Assembly: GCA_003586115.2 (NCBI GenBank)
Contig: QVOM02000029.1
Span: forward strand, 31,650,625 to 31,714,624
DNA from: Salvator merianae
Lineage: Eukaryota; Chordata; Lepidosauria; Squamata; Teiidae
DNA length: 64,000 bases
Direction: 5' to 3'
Position numbers and translations under genes: made by a program. Shown here one piece after another: positions 42,985 through 54,737 of this stretch. The number at the start of each line of letters is the position of its first letter. Position 1 is the stretch's first letter. The notes beneath the pieces were generated by a model that saw nothing but the letters and a program-made list of their open reading frames with translations, did not search any database and had not been told where the DNA came from.

Positions 42985-44255
42985 TGTATAGAAGGAAACA
43001 GAGTCAGAGTAAGTAAAATGTGTTTCTGGTTGTGGTTCTCCTAACCAGCAGTTTGCCATAGGCAGCAATTGCTTAGGCATTGTAAGGAAATTCAGCTATA
43101 TGCACTTGAGGAGGAAGATCGGTCCTCTGAAGAGCCCGTAGCAGTAGCAGGTGCCACATTTAAAGGAACAATACGGAAAGAGTAAAACTACCTTTGTGGT
43201 GCATTACTTGTGCCAGAAAGCCAACCAGTTGAAAATTAGTCAGGATATAAGCCCTCATATGCCTATTATTGGAAAGCACATTGGAGAATTTTTACACTCC
43301 AAGATGGGCCATGTAGGAGAAAGCCCTTGTGAGGCAGGCAATTGTCCCAATAGTTGAACAATCTGCTCTGGAAGTATGTTAATTCTGGGGGTGGGTTGAG
43401 CAGCCCAGGGGCTACCTGGGTGTGTGCGCGTGTAAATGCACTACCCCAGGGGCATCAACATTTGTGGACGTCCACTCCTAGGTAAGCTGGAAGTGATGTC
43501 TTACAGTGCCCATGTAGATGGAGCCCAAGCCAGAAAATCTTCTTGGGGGAAGCTCAATATTTTGGCCAATAAGACCTGGGTCCAGTAGAGGTTCAAGCCA
43601 CACTTCCACAGTGATGGTGGGAAAGGGGAAAAGTCATGGTTTGAAGCCTACATTTGATTTCCAAGCTGCACTTTAATCTACTGCAAATCAAAATGCAGTT
43701 CAGGAAGATCAACAGCAGGCTTCTTCCCAGAGCGAGCAAGGACCATCACTGGGTGGGGGAAGGTGAAATATCTCAATTTTTTCAGCCCCCATGCCTCCAC
43801 AGCCTATGGTGAAAGCAAGCTACTGGTAAAGAATACTGGTAGAAACTACTCCGAGGTCACTTTCACTGACAGCGTTTCCTTGCCTCTCCAGTTGGATGCA
43901 GTGAGAGGGGAGAATAGTCAACACAATATTTGAAGATGCTCCCGGAACTGCTGCACAAAGGACCGAAGATGGCTGACCAGTGCCATTTTCAGTCCTTTGA
44001 ATCCTTGCTACTTCAAGCAGAAGTTCTACAGTTTCACACTTTCCACCCTGAGGTGTGTGACCACGTAGATGACCCTGCCGTTTCTTTGTGATCTAAGAGA
44101 TTATAGGTAACATGACTGTAGAGCTTGGAAAGGTCTGGGCAGATAGGAAGGCTGATTTGCCAGGGTAATTTATGTAGAAAAAGAAAAATACATGCACGCG
44201 TTCCCCAGTGTGCATCATATCTAACTTTGCTTCTTCTTTGGTAGTCCTAATCTGT
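42985..44255. other. Unassigned non-coding stretch
   Basis: No gene or recognised element. Short frames only. Confidence 0.35.
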
Positions 44256-44257
44256 GA

Positions 44258-44705
44258 ATAAAATATTTATTTATTTATTTTATTTATTTATTAGATTTAT
44301 ATGCCGCCCCTCTCCGAAGACTCGGGGCGGCTTACAATATATAAATATACATGATAAAATTGAATTAGGAGCCATCTAAAATACAATTTAAAATCTATCT
44401 AAAACCCCAAACCAAGCATACATTCCTAACAACATTCACACCACACAGTCATCCTACCAAACAGTGGAGCATCAAGTTCCGTGACCCCAGGCCTGCCGGC
44501 AGAGGTGTGTTTTTAAAATCTTCCGAAAGGCCAGGAGAGTAGGGGCAGTACGGATCTCTAGGGGAAGCTGGTTCCACAGGGTCGGAGCTGCCACAGAGAA
44601 GGCCCTTCCCCTGGGGCCCGCCAGCCGACATTGATTGGCTGACGGGACCTGGAGAAGGCCAACTCTGTGGCTCCTGACCGGCCGCTGGGATATTAATATT
44701 GTTGC
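44258..44705 (-). mobile_element. L2-like LINE C-terminus with intact tail
   Basis: The minus frame from 44711 reads RPVRSHRVGLLQVPS and then RAFSVAAPTLWNQLPLEIR, TAPTLLAFRKILKTHLCRQ: an uninterrupted, well-preserved end of ORF2. The 3' end has GTAAGCCGCCCCGAGTC, GGCGGCATATAAAT and a (TAAA)n tail at 44262-44292. This is the best-preserved L2-like copy here and probably the youngest. Confidence 0.95.
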
Positions 44706-44709
44706 CATC

Positions 44710-47700
44710 AAGACAAACTACAGAGTTATTGTTCTGAGCCAGTCAAGCTACATATACATTGTATTTCATGTGCTTTTGAACACATGATGATGGTCACATG
44801 ATTCAGGTCAATTGTTAACATCCCAGAAAAACTGTACATTGCAGAACAAATTCTTTTGCACTTTTGCGCAAGTAAGCAATTTAAGAGTAGTGCAAAAGCA
44901 GGGAGAGGTCCATGAAGAAGGGGAAATGTGTGTGAGGGGCTCTATTATTGTGACAGCATAGTTCATGGCCAGCAAATGAATTCTGCCTCACCTCTCCCTG
45001 AGACATCCACAGTGGCATGTGTCTCACTATATAGCTGTGTTTTGTCAACGGCAAAACTGATACTGAGTGCGTTCTTTGTTGGGGCAAGATGACTGCACCC
45101 CCAAAGAGGTGCAGTCTGTTTTTTTGTTTAATCAGCAGACAAAAGTGGAGGAAGCCTTTAATTTCTTCCTGGCAGTGTCGAATGGAGGATAAAGGAAAAG
45201 AAAGGACCACAGTTTAGCAAAGTGAAATGGAGGACGGTTTTCTTTTCTCCTGGCAGCGAGGGGAGGGGGGATAATGGAGGTGGAAGGAACTACTGTGATT
45301 CCTGCCCACCCACAAAGTCTGCAGGACTTTGGACTGCAGGAAATGCTCCGCCAAAAGTACAGTCCCTCCCAAATAGTCTCTTTCCGTGTTCTCACATCAG
45401 AAAGTAAAGAAGGATAGCGATCTGGAACAGCTTGAGAACTCATTAAATCCAAATGCAAAGTAGTCTAGATTTCACCAATTTAGTCCAGAAAAACTACAGA
45501 AAGGCAAGATCATGTCGGACCAGCGGGAACCGAAGACGGCTTGTAAACTAATTAAATACCGTGTTGGAATACGGACCTAGTGTAATAAGTAGAAAATAAA
45601 TCACATGGTGGTCCTTTTATGCAAACAGAAGATGTAGATTTAAGTCCCATTTGGTCTCCACATAGTCACACTTAAAAGCTCTATATGTTTAAGCTAATAT
45701 ATGCAAGACAGCATGGAAGGTATTATTAAGTTCTATGGACTATGGTGATGTCATCACTGGCTATTTCAGGAAGCATCTTCTCTATGTGAAGATTTCCCAC
45801 ATGGATTTAAATCATTTGTGCAGTGATTATAAAGTGACTGAGATTTGGCTGCTGCTCTGAAGACATACCCCTATTACTCCATGTGGCTCAGGCTGCAGCT
45901 CAAAATATTGCTGCCTTTCTCCTACATTAAGGTATATAGTACCCAAAGTTAGCTTTGGCAACTAAAAAAGAGAAACCCACAAGCAGTTTCCGTGCAGATA
46001 AAAATAAGTAACAATTTAATGTCCTTTCAGGTGCTGAAACAACCACGTTTGACTGATTCTGCCAGGGATTGAAAAATCGATGTAGAAGAATGTATCTCCT
46101 TCAGAAACTTCATATGCACTTAATAGGCACAGATATATATAATGTTATGAGAATTGTGTTTGATTTTATAAAATGTCTCCACAATAATGTTTTGATGTGT
46201 GTGCTACAACAGAATTTTAAGGGTTCACATTCTGAGTATGATTAATTAGCATCCTTTCTCTTTCAGACACCTTTTTCCTGATTTTTAGTTATCCTCTTGT
46301 CTGTCAGAGCAAACTGGCAGAAAATACTGTGGAGCAATAGGTCCCCTGTGTATCTTTCTAAATAAAGAGCTTAACAGGAATGAAATTTAAAATTATAAGG
46401 AGAGGAAACAGATGGAGACAGTTTCTTCCATGGACACAGCTTATCTTCACGATGACCAGCTTTCAGGACCATGGAGCAACACCAAATACACAATGGAAGG
46501 GAACTTTTCACAACAGGGTAAAAATGACAGCAAATATTTCTATACACAGTCCCCCAGGAATCTGTATAATAGCCCTGTTAAGATGAATAAGTTTTATTAT
46601 CTTTGTAGAACACTGGAGAGACTTCAGACTAAGACAATCCCTACGAGGCCACAATCTGACCTGAATGGAGCCTTACAGTCGGAGTTAATGTGAGACAGCC
46701 ACTGACTCGTGACCTCACCTGTTATAGAGCATGTACAGTGATGCAGATAAGGCCACGCACGTGCACGATGGTGTGTTTCAAAGCACACTGCAGCCCCGGC
46801 CACAGAGGCGGCTAAAATGGCACTGCACCACACTAAATGAAAGAGGTGAGTTCCCGCACCTCTTGTGTGTGACTCCCCCCTACTCAGGAGTTGCGTAAAG
46901 CTTTCCAAGGGAGACGGGACTGTTGAATAAAGGATCTTACAGTCCTGTGCCTTTACTGGCATTTGGCATTTGGCAACACATCTCTATCTGAAAATTATTC
47001 CAAAGTTTTAAAAGAACTATGGACCCACACACTTTTACCCGAGAGAAAATGAATGCTCCTCAGTTTAGTATATTTAGTCTAGAACTAGTCCTGTTCATTG
47101 CCTAAAGTGTGCTGGGTATGAGAGGTCTACACACTGTTGTGCACCATGGGAGGCCATGGACTCCCTTGTCACATGGTCTCCATCCACACCCTGCACGTGA
47201 CCCACTGCTGGGTGTGGAATTCACACCCACATTGACTCCTGGTTCCTGCTGCTGCCATGCAGACAAGTAACAGCAGCAGAAGCAACTGCCCACAGCCCAT
47301 TCTGAAATCTGGGGAACATTTCATCAAGCTCCAGAAACACCCCACTTTTGAAGCCATTTCCAGGGCTGAAGCTGAAATGTCCCTGGCATGCATCTTCATA
47401 GCAGATCTAGAAGTTCATTCCATGCCACCCTGTTCTTGTCCCAGAAATGTTTTTTCCAGCCATGATCACTGTGGTGTGCTATAGGTCTTGTTTCACTCTG
47501 GGTAACGGTAGAGGTGGTACTGGCACTAAATGGTCCCTGTAATGCTGCTCCTGTTGCTGTTTATGATGATATTGCTGCAGGATGCAAATTTCTCTCTGTA
47601 ATACATGTGCAGCACTTTTGGCAGGGTCTCAGCTGAAAGGTAACATTTCTATCCCACATACCATCTGTCACTCTAATACTATGACAGTGTGCTCCTAGCC

Positions 47701-48690
47701 AATCAATTGACAGAACATTCATTTGTAAGTACAAGAGCCCTGTCCAAAGGCATCAAGTTTTTGAGCCCAACTGCAGAATCTTTTACAGCAGGTGGTGCCT
47801 GCTTTGTGCTTGTTTTTCCTGGTTACGGTTTGCAGCCTGCCAAATTGCCCTGCGTTTGGTGCTGTGGATCACAGGAACTTCCTCAGGAACCCTTGACAAA
47901 TCACAGCAGTGACTATGAAGCTGCCTTAATTGACTCATATCCCTTGCTCTGGTTGCCCAGTCTCTCTGACTGGTAGCAACAGTTCCCTGCTTGACATGGA
48001 GAATGTCCACAGTCCTGTTATTTGAGATCCTTCCAAGTGGCACTTTCAGCATGTCAGGGAGGCTATAGACACATTTCCTCTTGTGGCATGGATTTGTTTG
48101 GCAATTTAATGCACACCCAAAAACAAATCTGGCTTTAGCACAGTCCTCCAGGATGCTTATCTATGCGACCTCAATTAAATGAACAGGAGTTCTGCCACGG
48201 TCCCAGGGAATTTCCAGACTAGCTGTTTTAATATCTCCAAATCACTGATGGTCTGCTTTAAGCCTGAAGGGGAAACCTGCTTCCTGGGGAGCATCCAGGT
48301 GGAAGCAAATGAGTCATTCACTGCTTGTCAGAAACAGGCTGTCCTTATCAGGTTGTTTTGCAACTGTGATCAGGATCACATAAAGCGGATGGTCCTATTG
48401 TGCTGCCAGACACAGGAAAAATACTGGCAGGTTGCCGACATTGTGGCTAGACCACCAGATAGCCTCAAAGCCATGTTGAGGCTCTGGCAGTCTATTAGCT
48501 GCTTAATTCGGAGTAATGATAATGGATCTCACACTATGGCTAGCTCCATGTGGTGAGGGGACAATGTAGGGTCTTAATATAATGATAGGATTGCCCCTCA
48601 ATATGGCCCAACAGCAGGGTTCCTCTGGGTATCTTTTCAACTTACTGGACCTCTGGTGAGGCTTCTCCAACATTGGATTGGTAGCAACTT
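44710..48690. other. Long unassigned stretch, no gene seen
   Basis: Four kilobases without a recognised transposon end. Frames of 60-125 codons on both strands (44881-45210 minus, 46624-46962 minus, 48179-48556 plus) have no domains. The segment 46170-46270 is AT-rich with TGATTAATTAGCAT. Diverged repeats may be present but cannot be named. Confidence 0.35.
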
Positions 48691-48692
48691 CT

Positions 48693-49846
48693 GGGAGCAT
48701 ATAAAGTGTATAAATTTATGCATGGTATGGAAAAGGTGGATAGAGAAAAATTATTTTCTCTATTGTACAACACTAGGACCAGGGGGCACTCTATGAAGCT
48801 GATTGGCAGGAGAGTTAGCATCAATAAGGGGAAGTATTTTTTCACCCAGAGGGTCATTGGTCTATGGAATTTACTGCCAAAAGAGATGGTGACAGCAATT
48901 AGCCTAGATAACTTTAAGAATGGATTGGACAAATTCATGGAGATCAGGTGTATCAATGGCTACTAGAATGGATGCCCAGGTACTGTCTTCCGGGTGGAGA
49001 GACAGGGAGGATGCCTCTAAAGGCCATTTGCAGGGAGTTGAGAACAGGTGAAGGTTTTGCCTTTGTCTTCCTTTTTAAAAAATATTTTTATCACCAAATT
49101 AGTATATAAAGAATACAATTATACATAAAGAATAACATAATAATAATTAACAAACATTTTAAACTATGCACTGTCAACTAGCATTTCTACATAGTAAAAT
49201 AAAATTAAGATAATAACAAATTTAGAGTTTCTGTCGAAGGACGATAAACAGTATCCATCGTAATACCAAACTCAATCAAAGGTTGCCAGATATCCATAAA
49301 TGGAAGTTTCGGAAAATGACCTTGCATAATTCGGAACTGAAAGGTAAGTAATTCCATTGCAGCCAGATTCCACAGACTGTTATATCAGTTTGATTAACAT
49401 GAATGAATTTTGATTTTTCCATGAAAATGCAATAGTTTGTTTAGCAGCAATTAAAAGAAAATTTAACAAGGTTTTATTAATAATAGCATGGTTGTCAGGA
49501 TTATAACAATTGAGCAAACATAATTCCGGAGTTAACATGATATTCATATTCGATATCTTAATTATTTCTGATTGCACTGACTGTCAAAGAAAGTGAACTA
49601 CAGGACAATGCCACCACGTAAGGATAAAATAACCAATTTGTTGGCATCCATGCCAGCAGCATGGGGAAATGTTTGTAAGCATTCTCGACAAAGAGAGAGG
49701 GGTAAGATACCATCTATAATTAAGCTTTAACACTAACTCCTTTTGCCTATGCCTTCTGCTTGAGAAGCCCAGAAGCAACTGGTGGGCCACCATGTGAGAC
49801 AGGATGCTGGACTAGATGGGCTGTAGCTCCTCTTATGTTCTTACGT
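48693..49846 (+). mobile_element. CR1-like LINE end, split by an L1
   Basis: The plus frame 48706-48966 reads MYKFMHGMEKVDREKLFSLL, NTRTRGHSMKLIGRRV, KYFFTQRVIGLWNLLPKEM and DNFKNGLDKFMEI: an open, well-preserved CR1-type ORF2 C-terminus. The 3' UTR follows (GACAGGGAGGATGCCTC) to 49070, is interrupted by L1, and resumes at 49741 (GCTTGAGAAGCCCAGAAGC) to end TTATGTTCTTACGTT near 49846. Confidence 0.95.
49071..49740 (-). mobile_element. L1 LINE 3' end, 5'-truncated
   Basis: The minus translation reads LKLNYRWYLTPLSLSRML, NISPCCWHGCQQIGYFILTW and WWHCPVV, the L1 ORF2 C-terminus with its Cys-His region ('KWYLTP..L...P..CWRC....GTF.HMWW.C'). A further frame at 49380-49577 contains LLIAAKQTIAFSWKN. 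The 3' side is A-rich on minus. It is flanked by TTTTGCCTTTGTCTTC (49055-49070) and TTTTGCCTATGCCTTC (49741-49756), a 16-bp duplication with two mismatches. Confidence 0.95.
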
Positions 49847-49849
49847 TTC

Positions 49850-50468
49850 CCTGGAAGCTACTAAGAATCCAATATTAGAGGAGCCTTGGCAGACTTCTGG
49901 TAAGTCTAAACCATGCTAGTGTGCTACACATGCCTGGTAGGCCATGCTGAGGGACAAAACTGTGTTCCATTTAGATCTGGCACGGTCCCACTCTGTCTGG
50001 AGGCAGCCTCAGACCAAGTGCCTGGAAACCCCAAACACGCTGCCTTGGGTCCTATGAAAGAGGAAAGGTAGCATATAAATGTTAAGGGCATAAATAAGAG
50101 ATAGTATTCTGGGGCAGTCTTATAAGCTGGGTGGATAGAATAAATGACTGCAGAAGCTGAGGCAAGTTTCATAGTACGGAGGAGAGATAAACAGGCAGTC
50201 TACAACATAAGGATTTCAAGCTCTTCTTCATTATGGACCTCATTATGAGCTGGCCTGAAGAACTTCATCCTATGCTCAGCATATCTATAAATTATGAAGA
50301 ACGGAAGCTCAGTGCAGCAGAGTTCATAGCTACGTATGACCAAGGAAGGTCCAAAACCCTAGTCAGCTATGCTGGTCTCTCTCTCTTTTTTTTCTCACTG
50401 TATAAAACACACACTGCATAGACTCCACTTGTCAAATACAATGAGCTTTAACAAAAGATCTCCAGCCT
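49850..50468. other. Unassigned non-coding stretch
   Basis: No gene and no recognised repeat between two CR1 tails. Confidence 0.35.
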
Positions 50469-50469
50469 A

Positions 50470-50580
50470 CTGTGGTGGGTCACTGTGTGAAACTGTGGTG
50501 GACCACTGTGTGAAACAGAATGCTGGACTAGATGGGCCGTGGCCTGATCCAGCAAGGCTCCTCTTATGTTCTTATGTTAT
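50470..50580 (+). mobile_element. CR1-like LINE tail, very short
   Basis: GGTGGGTCACTGTGTGAAAC is immediately duplicated as GGTGGACCACTGTGTGAAAC. AATGCTGGACTAGATGGGCC, CAGCAAGGCTCCTCTTATG and TTCTTATGTTATG follow. Only the last 110 bases of the family are present. Confidence 0.9.
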
Positions 50581-50914
50581 GTACTGAAAAATAGGTAGTG
50601 CGAGGTTAGAAGAAAATGAAAGCTATATCTGATCTCTGCTTCATTCTTTTCTCTTTCTCTGACATTGTTACACAAGGTAGAAGTCAAGTTTTGTGCTTGC
50701 TTTCCAATCAGTCTATCTCTGGCCTTGCATGGATAGCACTGTTTTGAGGATAGTAGCGAAAAAGCAAGTGCTGTGTCCACTTGCAGTTCTCAGGCTGCTT
50801 GCATGTGTGCACAGCTGGTGCTATTTAAATGGGCCACCATTGGAGAAGCCCCTGGAAAGCTTTTCCAGCAGCATTCTTGGAAAGTGCAGCAACTGGAGAA
50901 GTGTAAAAACTTAA

Positions 50915-51236
50915 AATCTGGTGTTCGGTTCAAAGCAAACCGAACACCCCTTAGTTCAGCCCTGTAGGGTCTTCAATTCAAACTCAATCTGTTTGAACTG
51001 GGTTGACCCCATTCCTGCCCCTCCCTCCCACCAAAATAGCCAAAAAGAATGTGAACTCGGACCATTCAAACGCAAACTAAGTTGTTCAGCTGGTTTGTTT
51101 GAACACCTCTTGGTTTGGTTTGAATTTGAATCTGCCCCTTCAAACCAGCAGGGGCCTTGGTTTGAATTTGAACTGTCAACCCTCCTCCCAGTTTGTGACG
51201 AACCGGTTTGAATTGAAACCGTTCAGCACATCTCTA
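50915..51236. mobile_element. GGTTTGAA-rich DNA element
   Basis: GTTTGAA/TTCAAAC words recur throughout in both orientations. The right end, on the opposite strand, reads GAGATGTGCTGAACGG, and the left part has GGTGTTCGGTTCAAAGC. A related end (TTAGGGATGTGCCGAAC on minus) occurs alone near 11403-11420. Sequences ending GGGATGTGC.CGAACCGG are common in lizards. The class is not certain. Confidence 0.5.
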
Positions 51237-51239
51237 GCT

Positions 51240-51690
51240 GCAACTTGCCATTTGCAGTGGGCAGCAGTGGGCACTGCTTTTGACTTTGGGATACAGAGAC
51301 GCAGCAGCATGCCACCCTGCTCCATGGCACACTTGTGGAAGGACCCTGTATGATACAGAGGAAATAAGGACTAAAGGCATTCAAAAGAGATGAAACAAAT
51401 TGGGCTTTTGAAGCTTGAAAGCTTGGGAGTGCCTCTTCCACAAGTGATGTCCAGATTGGCTTGGACTAAGACCCCTATCTGGGCAAAGAAACCCCACCCA
51501 CAAGATAGCCTGGGTTCCTAGGGCAAAGTGGTCACACTCCCCATTTTTCTTTCCTCCAATAAGCTGTCAGGGGACTTTCTCCCCACGTTTCAGTAGGGGA
51601 AAGAAGGTGCTTTCCCTGGTCCTTTTTTGCCTCTCTGCTTTGGTAGGAAAAAAGAGAGTCAAAGGGGTGAAGGGGAGCATCACTTCTATT
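51240..51690. other. Unassigned non-coding stretch
   Basis: No gene or recognised repeat. Confidence 0.4.
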
Positions 51691-51696
51691 CTACCC

Positions 51697-51893
51697 CAGT
51701 GATTCCCAACCTGGGGTACATGTACCCCCAGGGGTATGAACAAGAACATTTAGGGATGCATGAGAAAAGACACATATGTCAACAGTGCAAAGGCAACTAT
51801 ATTAATTACAAACATTTTGCTAATACGAAGGGTACAATTTATGGAAATGGGCTGCCAGTGGGTACACAAGTGAAAAAAGGCTGGGAACCACTG
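51697..51893. mobile_element. hAT (Charlie-like) MITE
   Basis: Starts CAGTGATTCCCAACCTGGGG; the right end on the opposite strand is CAGTGGTTCCCAGCCTT. These are the classic Charlie-type ends. The flanking octamers TTCTACCC and CTTTATCT keep only a shared .T.TA.C. pattern, so the duplication is degraded. The 197 bases have no transposase. Confidence 0.85.
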
Positions 51894-51899
51894 CTTTAT

Positions 51900-53195
51900 C
51901 TTATTCCAATTCCCCTCCAGTGATGCAGAAGGGACCATTTTTGGCTGACTGAAGAGCTACTGTTTATTTCAGAGAAATTAAAAAACGCCCCATAGAGAGG
52001 AAGACTTCATTTGTTCTATGCTTAACTATGTTCTCCATCCACTACACTCCTTAACCTTAGAGCAATCCCAAAATGCTCTCCACTTCCCCTCTATATCCTG
52101 GTGCACGACTGAGAATAGTAATTTTTTAAGACCAAAGAGGGAAGCAGGTTCGATTGCTACAGCCGGCACAGTGGTGTGAGGAAGAGAAATTCAGCACCAA
52201 ATTTCACAGCAACTTGCATCAAGCATAAACTGTATTGCTGATTATTGATCAGATAAAGCCAATCCCCTTACTTAAGTTGCTGACATTTATCTGCTGGCTG
52301 GCAGTTTGACACTAACAAGATCATTTCTGCAGCCTACACCCAATCAATTTCTAAATGAATAAGTTAATAAACCAAAGAATGCTGCAGTCATCAGTTGTCA
52401 GTTTTCTATCGATTTCAGTAAAAACTAGCAAGATGCCAGCTCTTTGTGGAGGCCCACTACTTCAAATCCCAAGTTTATTCTATTTTTGTATTAACAACTC
52501 TCTGTGGTACAGGGCAACTCTCTGTGAGGGCTACAGCCCTTCAGAGGTTGATGAACTACAATTCCCATAATCCCTTGCCATTGGCAGGCTAGCTTGGAGC
52601 TCAAGGTTGGCCATTCACTCCTGCTAAATAAATTTGTACTCTGATTGTGGTAGAGGTGGGGGTTACCAGCTAATCATGTTCAGATGATGAGCTGACATCT
52701 CAGAACTAGCCACGAGGCTGCCTGCCTTTACTAAATATTGCAGCAATTTCCTGGTGTTGAAATGAAGGACCAATCTGTTTGTTTAGAAAATTCTCACCAT
52801 ATCGTCTATAGATATAGAGTGGAGAGTGGAGAAAATCAAAGAAGCCGGCAGAGATAAGAAAATCTTGCCCAGATGACAGCAAACAAGCAAGCGTCCTGAC
52901 AAAGCAGCTAATTGCTTTAGGGAGTATTAATGCATTATATATTTTTATTTCACACGGAAAGGAGTGGCAATATCTCAGCAGTGGAGCAGCTGCGGTGAAA
53001 GCAAAGGATTACAGTTTCCACCTGTAGCACCTGCTCAAGAAAAGGAGCAGCAAATTGCTGCTGTATCCCTGCCCAGAAAATTGCACAGCTATGTCTAAGT
53101 AGTCAGCCAAAGCTCCACTTCTGAGTCCTGGCCAAAGTTTCCTTTCCTTTTCCTACTGCATTATTCTAGTTAGTGGGAGAGCATAACTTTGAAAC
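51900..53195. other. Mostly unassigned, includes an ACTACAATTCCCAT repeat
   Basis: At 52530-52600 TTGATGAACTACAATTCCCA, TAATCCCTTGCCATTGGCAG and GCTAGCTTGGAGC match a common lizard interspersed repeat. The segments 52190-52380 and 52740-53000 look single-copy and are AT-rich, with GATA and TAATTGC sites. No gene. Confidence 0.4.
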
Positions 53196-53199
53196 ATAA

Positions 53200-53490
53200 A
53201 TTTTATTTATTTATTTGAGTATTTATATGCCACCCTTTACTCAAAGGTCCCAAGGTGGGTCAAAGCAAAAAACAAAACCATAAAACAGTGTAAAACATAC
53301 ATTAAAATATAAAATGTAAACAGAAGAACATTCAGAAGAAGTTAAGTATCAAGGACCTGGGTGAAGAGGTAGGTTTTAACCACGTGCCAAAAGACATACT
53401 AAGTTGGTGCCTGGCATACCTCCAAACGAAGGTTGCTCCAAACTCTGGGGGCCACCACAGAAAAGGCCCTTTCACATGCCATCACCCTTC
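53200..53490 (-). mobile_element. L2-like LINE C-terminus and tail
   Basis: One minus frame reads RAFSVVAPRVWSNLRLEV, CQAPT, a stop, then HVVKTYLFTQVLDT and a stop. The 3' UTR ends with ATGCCACCC and a (TTTA)n stretch on plus at 53203-53218. Same family as 44258-44705 but older. Confidence 0.85.
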
Positions 53491-53512
53491 ACACTTACAT
53501 TATAATAAAAGT

Positions 53513-53865
53513 GTTGCAGCCAAAAGTCTCTTGCTTGGCGTGGCTGTCCCAAGTACCATGACAAGGGAATCGGTCTTCTTTATAATGCTTCGTTAATATA
53601 TATGCATACATTGAGAACAGCATGGCTACCTATATGCAAACAAGACTGGGAGATCTGAATACAGATTTTCCATACTTTTTATAATGTTTGTAACTTAAGC
53701 TACCTTCCCACTGATTTAAGCTACAAACGTTATAGAAAGTATGGAAAACCTGTATTCAGGCCTCCCAGTCTTGTTCGCATATGGGTAGCCATGCTGTTCT
53801 CAATCCCATTCCCTTGTCGTGGTAATTGGGACAGCCGTGCCAAGCAAGAACCTTTTGGCTACCAC
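53513..53865. mobile_element. 353-bp near-perfect palindrome
   Basis: The left arm (GCAGCCAAAAGTCTCTTGCT, GAACAGCATGGCTACCTATA, CAAGACTGGGAG, GAATACAGATTTTCCATACT) is mirrored in the right arm (AGTATGGAAAACCTGTATTC, CTCCCAGTCTTG, AGCAAGAACCTTTTGGC). The arms are about 150-170 bases with a centre at about 53690-53718. The left arm has an extra AT-rich stretch near 53576-53610. The ends do not resemble the hAT or Harbinger-like ends here, and the class is unknown. Confidence 0.85.
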
Positions 53866-54737
53866 AAAGGTGAAAAATATAAGGTGTATATCATGGTGAA
53901 AACATTCAGCTGAACAATTAAACATTTTAATTTCCTCAGAAACTGGAAGCTGACTAGTGAGGTGGCCGGATGACAACTAAAGTAAAAGGTGTGTTGAAAT
54001 AGAAAATGTAGATTTCAGAAGAGATTTCAGAAGACTCTGTTGTGGTGAAAATGTAGTGCAGAAGTTTGCCCCCTTCTAAAGGTTTCCTTCTAAAGGGAGG
54101 AATTCCAGTGCCTGCCAGCGAACTGGAACCAGTAGAGCCCTGGCTGAAAGGTTGCATGGTAGTCAGAGAGCCATCCTGTGCCACCAAACCCACAGTGTCA
54201 TGGCCCAGACCCTGAGACCCCAAGTTTTGATCTGCAACAGATGAAAGACAGCACTGGTGAAAAAAGGCAGCTCAAACCCAAGGCTTCTGTTCCGCACTGC
54301 TGCCCTCAGCCTGGTTTTGCCAGGTGTTGCTCACTAGTCTGAAGGCTGCAGCTACATATAATATTTTTAGGTGTTTTTCCTTTTTTAAAATAAAAAAAAA
54401 ACCACACACAGTTGCATTTTATTAGGGGTTGCATTCCTACCACTTAGTTCACTTCAGACTGCCTTACTTCCACATTTTTCAGACACCCGGAGTGGCATAT
54501 ACTCCGCAGCAGTTCCTCCTGTGCTCATTTCCTCCTCCTTGTAAGCAGTGTGTTATGCAGTGATTTCCATCAGCCACTAGCTTTGTTCTTTCTCCCTCCC
54601 TTGCCTCAACCTCCCTCTCACAGCTGTGGCTTCCTTACATTGCTCTTCCCCATTTTTTTAAATGGATTTGAAGAAAGGAGGAGAGGGAGCTGAGCTGATT
54701 AAAGATAGGAGAAAATGGTGCAGAAATTCTTTTACTT

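Noticed and set aside
42642..43044. Arg/Glu-rich and Leu/Ser/Pro-rich frames on opposite strands
   Set aside because: Products of a long polypurine/polypyrimidine tract.
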